Positions 32,584 through 36,374 of a stretch of 36,374 nucleotides of DNA are shown here, piece after piece; the first letter of the stretch is position 1, and each line of letters opens with the position of its first letter. The DNA comes from Polaribacter sp. (GTDB lineage Bacteria > Bacteroidota > Bacteroidia > Flavobacteriales > Flavobacteriaceae), in NCBI GenBank assembly GCA_020631275.1, contig JAHDHO010000007.1:1-36374 (forward strand). Direction: 5' to 3'. Under the pieces are notes generated by a model. That model was not told the DNA's origin, did no database searches, and was given only the letters and a program-made list of their open reading frames with translations. Position numbers and translations under genes: made by a program.

Positions 32584-34491
32584 GGGAAACATTAAAACTA
32601 CTCTTGTTCCGCCAACTTTGTTGTTTTTATTTAAAACATCTTCATAAGATAGTTTAAAGTCGTTTTTAAGGGGTTTTACAAAAGTTTCTAATCTATCTTT
32701 AGTTAATTCAATTCCCACAGATTTTCTTTGAATAGATTTTTGTGCTTTAATTTTTGCAGCGGCTTTTCTACCGATTCCGTTATCTTCAATTTCAATCTTA
32801 ATATATTCTTTAGAAATTTTTTGTATTGTAATATGCATTCTTTTATTCTCTTTTTTTGAAGACAAACCATGCCATAAAGAGTTTTCTAAAAAGGGTTGTA
32901 AAACTAAAGGTGGTATTTTAATTGCGTTTAAATTAACGGTGTCATCAGCTTTAATAACAAAGCTTATCTCATTAGAAAAACGAATATTTTCAATACTCAT
33001 ATAAAGTTGCATAGTTTCTAATTCTTCTGCTAAACTAGTTTCTTGAATAGAAGATGCATCTAGAATTTTTCTCATTAATTTAGAAAACTTATTTAGGTAA
33101 GATATTGCCTTTTTTTGATTATTTTCTATAATATAGAGTTTAATAGAGTTTAAGGCGTTGAACATAAAATGAGGGTTCATTTGCATTCTTAAAGCATCTT
33201 GTTTTAATGAAAGAATCTTTTTTTCATTTTTAAGTTCTTTACGCTGCCCTCTATAAAAAAGGGTTACAACAACAAAAAAAAGAATACTAATTGCAAAAAT
33301 TAGTAGGTTTCTATTTCTTGTGACTTTTAAATGAGCAATCTGATTTTTTTTGGCTAAATCTTTAATCTGATTTTCTGCTCTTTCTTTATTATACTCTGTA
33401 ATTAAATCTCTAACATATATTAAATTTCTAGCATTAAATGTTTTAAAATCCTCTTCTTTTGCAACTTTATAATGGTTGTAAGCATCTTTATAATTACCCG
33501 TTTTATTATATAAAAATGCTAAGTTCTCGTTTGCTTTTACTACAATTGTTTGAATTTTATGCTTCTTAGCTATTTTTAAAGCAGTAAGTAAGTATTTTTT
33601 TGCTTCGGAATAATTACCTAAATATCCATAAGATAATCCTAAGGTATTGTACGTGTTTGATAAGTAAAACTTATCGTTTTCTTCAATAGCTAAAGGTAAA
33701 ACAGCGTTAACAGTTTCGAATGCTTTTTGGTGATTTCCTTTTTTGGTAAGAACGTTTGCAATACTATACCCGCATATAATTTTACCTATTTTAGAGTTTA
33801 TTTGTTTATTGTATTCTAAAGATTTTTTAAAATATTTTAAAGCTTCATCTAAGTTGCCCAGGGCTTCATGTGCTGTTCCAATAGTTTTATAGTTAATGGC
33901 TAAACCTAATTTGTAGTTTAGTTTTTGATGGATTACTATAGATTTTTCAAACTCTTTAAGAGCTAAGTTGTATTGTTTAAGGGAATTGTAAATATTACCA
34001 ATACCGTTTTCTGAAATACTAATTAATTTCTGAATCTCGATGCTTGGGTTTTCGATGCTTAAACCTTTATCTAATGCCTCTTTATGGTAGTTTAAGCCAT
34101 TAATTATTTCATCTTGCCTTCGGTAAACAGAGCCAATATTGTTTAAAGTGGTAATTTCGTTTTCTATACTGTTTAATTCTTTGCTAATTTTTAAGGCTTC
34201 GTTATATTGAATTAGAGCTTCTTTAAATAATGAAATGTCTCTATAATATTTACCCAAAGCACTTTTTCCATAAAACAAACCCTCTAAGTAGTTATTGTCT
34301 TTACTTATTCTAATTATTTCTTCTAAATATTTTTTATTTTTTTCATTACCTTTAAAAATAGAATCCATAACACTTATGTTAGAGTGTTTATTATTTATAA
34401 GGTATGATAGCTTTCTTTTTAAGTCTATTTCTTGACTAACTGCAGTATAAGATAAAAGGCAAAATAAAATTAAAAATATTTTAGACTTCAT
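32575..34491 (-). CDS. TPR-containing LytS-type sensor histidine kinase
   Basis: The 638-residue protein has a signal peptide (FLILFCLLSYTAVS), a periplasmic or exported array of TPR repeats (about residues 60-370: ALIQYNEALKI, NLDEALKYFKKSLEYNK, EAKKYLLTALKIAKK), a membrane helix at 396-413, then a His_kinase domain with MNPHFMFNALNSIK, where His441 is the predicted phosphorylated residue. A HATPase domain follows with ENSLWHGL (N box) and EDNGIGRKAA (G box). It lies 3 bp after the LytTR regulator gene, a standard LytS-LytTR pair of Bacteroidota. The signal sensed is unknown. Confidence 0.93.
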   Translation of the reverse strand: MKSKIFLILFCLLSYTAVSQEIDLKRKLSYLINNKHSNISVMDSIFKGNEKNKKYLEEIIRISKDNNYLEGLFYGKSALGKYYRDISLFKEALIQYNEALKISKELNSIENEITTLNNIGSVYRRQDEIINGLNYHKEALDKGLSIENPSIEIQKLISISENGIGNIYNSLKQYNLALKEFEKSIVIHQKLNYKLGLAINYKTIGTAHEALGNLDEALKYFKKSLEYNKQINSKIGKIICGYSIANVLTKKGNHQKAFETVNAVLPLAIEENDKFYLSNTYNTLGLSYGYLGNYSEAKKYLLTALKIAKKHKIQTIVVKANENLAFLYNKTGNYKDAYNHYKVAKEEDFKTFNARNLIYVRDLITEYNKERAENQIKDLAKKNQIAHLKVTRNRNLLIFAISILFFVVVTLFYRGQRKELKNEKKILSLKQDALRMQMNPHFMFNALNSIKLYIIENNQKKAISYLNKFSKLMRKILDASSIQETSLAEELETMQLYMSIENIRFSNEISFVIKADDTVNLNAIKIPPLVLQPFLENSLWHGLSSKKENKRMHITIQKISKEYIKIEIEDNGIGRKAAAKIKAQKSIQRKSVGIELTKDRLETFVKPLKNDFKLSYEDVLNKNNKVGGTRVVLMFPLS

Positions 34492-34494
34492 AAA

Positions 34495-35229
34495 TTAAAA
34501 TTTTTCTAAGAATTCTGTTTTTTTACTTCTAGAAACTGGTACTTTATGGTTGTTTTCTAAAACAACATAACCATCAGTTTTTAGGTATTCTTTAACTTTG
34601 CTTAAATTTATTACATAAGAATTATGAATTCTAAAAAATAAGTTTACTGGTAATAAAGCATGAATTTCTTTTATTTTCTTTGTTACTACAATCTTTTTAT
34701 TTTCAGTGGTAAAAATAGTCGAGTAATTTCCGTCTGAGGCAAGAAATACAATTTCCGAAGGTTCTAAGAAAATTAATTTTCCGTCTGTGCTAAGTGTTAT
34801 TTTTTTTGAAGTTTGTTTATCATTAAAATTCAACAATACTTTTTCAATATTGTTAGAGTTTATAGATCTTAGATTAAATTTTTTTACTTTAGCAATAGTT
34901 TCTTCTAAATCATCTGTATCTATTGGTTTTAATAGATAATCTATAGCTTCGTTTTTTAATGCTTTAATTGCATACTCATTGTAAGCAGTAGTTATTACAA
35001 CAGCAAAATTTTTAGATGTTAGTTTATTTAAAAACTGAAACCCATCCATAGTTGGCATTTCAATATCTAAAAACAAACAATCAATCTTATTAACAGCCAA
35101 ATATTTTAATGCTTTCTCTGGTTCATTAAAAGTAGCTACAATAGTTATTTCGTTCTCAAAATTAGATAATTCCCAAGATAAGCTTTGTATTGCTTTAGGT
35201 TCATCATCTATAATAACAGATTTTAACAT
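34495..35229 (-). CDS. LytTR-family response regulator
   Basis: The 244-residue protein has an N-terminal receiver domain with acidic pocket Asp8/Asp9, phosphoacceptor Asp55 (LFLDIEMPTMDGF), Thr81 and Lys101 (LLKPID). The LytTR DNA-binding domain spans about residues 140-240 with IVFLASDGNYSTIFT, FFRIHNSYVINLSKV and VPVSRSKKTEFL. It should be phosphorylated by the kinase encoded 3 bp downstream. Targets are not known; the divergent 331-bp region with a candidate small RNA and the TonB-like gene is the natural place to look. Confidence 0.94.
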   Translation of the reverse strand: MLKSVIIDDEPKAIQSLSWELSNFENEITIVATFNEPEKALKYLAVNKIDCLFLDIEMPTMDGFQFLNKLTSKNFAVVITTAYNEYAIKALKNEAIDYLLKPIDTDDLEETIAKVKKFNLRSINSNNIEKVLLNFNDKQTSKKITLSTDGKLIFLEPSEIVFLASDGNYSTIFTTENKKIVVTKKIKEIHALLPVNLFFRIHNSYVINLSKVKEYLKTDGYVVLENNHKVPVSRSKKTEFLEKF

Positions 35230-35395
35230 GATAAATTTTATTCAGAAATGCTATATTATATAAATTTAATAACACTTTTACTTAATTATAGTACTTTTTG
35301 CTGTATAATTTTTAAAATTTAATAAAAAACAGACCATTTATACATTTTATTGAACCAATTATACAAGTCTAAATTTAAAAACTCTTATCTATTTG

Positions 35396-35403
35396 TAGGT
35401 TTG
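35396..35403 (+). promoter_or_regulatory. TAnnTTTG box for the candidate small RNA
   Basis: TAGGTTTG matches the consensus, 5 bases before the first hairpin at 35408. No -33 TTG was found at 17-23 bp upstream, so an activator such as the LytTR regulator may be needed. Confidence 0.5.
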
Positions 35404-35407
35404 TATA

Positions 35408-35509
35408 GCATTTTAGGGGAATGCAACAATTTTAGTAAAATTTAAAACTAGTTAACTGTAGGGGGCTAACTAGTTTTATAAAAAGCATCACACAAGTGAT
35501 GCTTTTTTT
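35408..35509 (+). ncRNA. Candidate small RNA (about 100 nt) with two UAGGGG-loop hairpins and a terminator
   Basis: Four stems follow one another. H1 is GCATT/AATGC (35408-35424) with loop TTAGGGG. H2 is AATTTT/AAAATT (35428-35442) with loop AGT. H3 is TAAAACTAGTTA/TAACTAGTTTTA (35443-35478) with the 12-nt loop ACTGTAGGGGGC. H4 is AAAAAGCATCAC/GTGATGCTTTTT (35480-35507) and a T run to 35509. No coding gene lies upstream on this strand, so the terminator must end a non-coding transcript or a leader of the TonB-like gene. The rest of the 331-bp gap (35230-35395 and 35510-35560) shows no gene. Confidence 0.6.
35480..35509 (+). terminator. Strong intrinsic terminator with no upstream coding gene
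   Basis: A 12-bp stem AAAAAGCATCAC / GTGATGCTTTTT, loop ACAA, and seven T bases. It lies 51 bases before the TonB-like start, so it either ends a small RNA or acts as an attenuator. Confidence 0.85.
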
Positions 35510-35560
35510 GTGGCATACTATTTGTTTTAACAAAGTCTTAACATAAAAAATTTCTTAATT

Positions 35561-36301
35561 ATGAAAAACTTTAAAAAACTACCTAAAAAGCAATTAGAAA
35601 AATTTTCTAATATTTTTACTCAATTAGGCCTTGTACTTGTACTTTTTGTGGTTTACATTACTTTAGAACACGAAACAGAGCAAAAAACTGTTGCAAAAAT
35701 TAAAGAGTACAATTCAGAAAAAGTATATGTAGAACCCAATCAGGTATTCGAGTTTGTTAAAGAAGTAAAATCGAATCCAAAACCTAAGGCTATAAAACCA
35801 CAAGTTTTTATTCCAGAAGAAGTACAGAAAGTTAAAGATGATGTTGCAGAAACTGTAATAGACACATCAGAAGAAGAACCTGTTATTTTAAATGCTGATG
35901 ATATTGTAGAGGTTGATATTCCTGATGAAGATCCCGTTATTAACGATGTACCCTTTATTAATATAGAAGATGCTCCAATTTTTAAAGGTTGTGAAGGGCT
36001 ATCTAAGAAAGAAAATAAAATTTGTTTCGATAAAAAAATGAAACAATTTGTTATAAAAAATTTTGACGCAGGCTTAGGTAATGAATTAGGTTTACATTCT
36101 GGTGTTCATAAAATTCAGACACAATTTTTAATTGATGATAAAGGAAACGTTGTTGATATAAAAATTAGAGCTCCACATAAAAGATTAGAAAAAGAAGCCA
36201 ATAGATTAATAAATAAGTTGCCAAGATTTACACCCGGTAAACAAAGAAATAGACCAGTAAGAGTTAGATATAATTTGCCCATTGCATTTAGTGTAGAGTA
36301 A
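35561..36301 (+). CDS. TonB-family energy transducer-like protein
   Basis: The 246-residue protein has an N-terminal cytoplasmic patch rich in Lys (MKNFKKLPKKQLEKF), one membrane helix (IFTQLGLVLVLFVVYITL), an acidic and Pro/Lys-containing linker (about residues 75-135), and a C-terminal TonB-like domain: APIFKGCEGLSKKENKICFD, then IQTQFLIDDKGNVVDIKI, RLINKLPRFTPGKQRNRPVRV and YNLPIAF. Proteins of this kind pass proton-motive energy to outer-membrane transporters. The KGCE...C pair of cysteines (in IFKGCEG and KICFD) is typical of Bacteroidota TonB homologues. The partner receptor is unknown. A terminator follows. Confidence 0.88.
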   Translation: MKNFKKLPKKQLEKFSNIFTQLGLVLVLFVVYITLEHETEQKTVAKIKEYNSEKVYVEPNQVFEFVKEVKSNPKPKAIKPQVFIPEEVQKVKDDVAETVIDTSEEEPVILNADDIVEVDIPDEDPVINDVPFINIEDAPIFKGCEGLSKKENKICFDKKMKQFVIKNFDAGLGNELGLHSGVHKIQTQFLIDDKGNVVDIKIRAPHKRLEKEANRLINKLPRFTPGKQRNRPVRVRYNLPIAFSVE

Positions 36302-36306
36302 TATTT

Positions 36307-36333
36307 AAGCCCAACCAAATGGTTGGGCTTTTT
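36307..36333 (+). terminator. Intrinsic terminator of the TonB-like gene
   Basis: AAGCCCAACC (36307-36316) pairs with GGTTGGGCTT (36321-36330), loop AAAT, followed by T bases to 36333. Confidence 0.9.
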
Positions 36334-36337
36334 AGTA

Positions 36338-36365
36338 TTGTATAGTTTAGATTTTGTTATTTTTG
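36338..36365 (+). promoter_or_regulatory. Promoter of the gene at the right edge
   Basis: TTG (36338-36340) and TATTTTTG (36358-36365) are 17 bp apart, the best full match to the Bacteroidota promoter in the window. ATG follows at 36370. Confidence 0.7.
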
Positions 36366-36369
36366 TAGT

Positions 36370-36374
36370 ATGAA
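36370..36374 (+). CDS. Start of a further gene, cut by the window edge
   Basis: ATGAA follows TATTTTTGTAGT with the same spacing as the DUF3109 gene start. Only one codon and two bases are visible, so nothing can be said of the product. Confidence 0.4.

Noticed and set aside
35408-35509. CsrA-binding RNA (CsrB/RsmZ type) as an explanation for the G-run loops
   Set aside because: The loops read UAGGGG and not the repeated ANGGA pattern, only two are present, and CsrA is not typical of Flavobacteriaceae.
1-36374. tRNA, rRNA, CRISPR array, insertion sequence, prophage or integrative element
   Set aside because: No cloverleaf-like sequence, regularly spaced repeats, transposase, integrase or terminal repeats were seen on reading both strands.

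Overview
This is an AT-rich, gene-dense chromosomal window from a marine-type member of the Flavobacteriaceae (Bacteroidota), close to Polaribacter or Tenacibaculum by general character. The assignment is inference. It rests on families largely restricted to that group (DUF4270, DUF4271, DUF4296 and DUF6503 proteins, a short GT5-like protein before glmS, Bacteroidota-type dihydroorotase), on lipoprotein signals, on very weak Shine-Dalgarno sites, and on repeated use of the Bacteroidota promoter element TAnnTTTG.

Layout: 1-4600 holds a truncated ALDH7-type aldehyde dehydrogenase, an isoaspartyl peptidase lipoprotein, a small unknown protein, a LuxE-like adenylating enzyme and MscL. 4580-15550 is an accessory redox/electrophile-stress stretch. 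It has an HxlR regulator divergent from a nitroreductase, a cupin gene split by an in-frame TAA, a 2OG-Fe(II) oxygenase with an SDR, then MarC, a KefF-like flavoprotein and a KefC-like antiporter. A TetR regulator follows with AhpD-like, EthD, FrnE-like and YHS proteins. Two regulators each have recognisable duplicated operators: an identical 18-mer for HxlR and a 16-mer for TetR.

15660-30680 is mostly core: tyrS, an epimerase-like SDR, an operon of polyprenol-mannose synthase-like GT2, GNAT, dihydroorotase and DUF4296, then DUF4271 with hemD, radA, a flippase-like membrane protein, panD, a disrupted panC, and the operon GT5-like / DUF4270 / glmS. 30734-36374 holds a small flavoprotein, a second MarC, a DUF3109 cysteine-rich protein, a TPR-LytS kinase with a LytTR regulator, a TonB-like protein, and the start of one more gene.

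The most interesting things are non-coding or broken. A roughly 100-nt candidate small RNA lies at about 35408-35509, with two hairpins that both show a UAGGGG loop, ahead of a strong terminator and with no coding gene upstream. A structured intergenic element lies at 24032-24097. panC has lost its normal N-terminal frame. The cupin gene is cut by a single stop codon. Several genes have the TAnnTTTG box only a few bases from the ATG, which suggests leaderless or nearly leaderless mRNAs. No tRNA, rRNA, CRISPR array, insertion sequence or prophage was seen.
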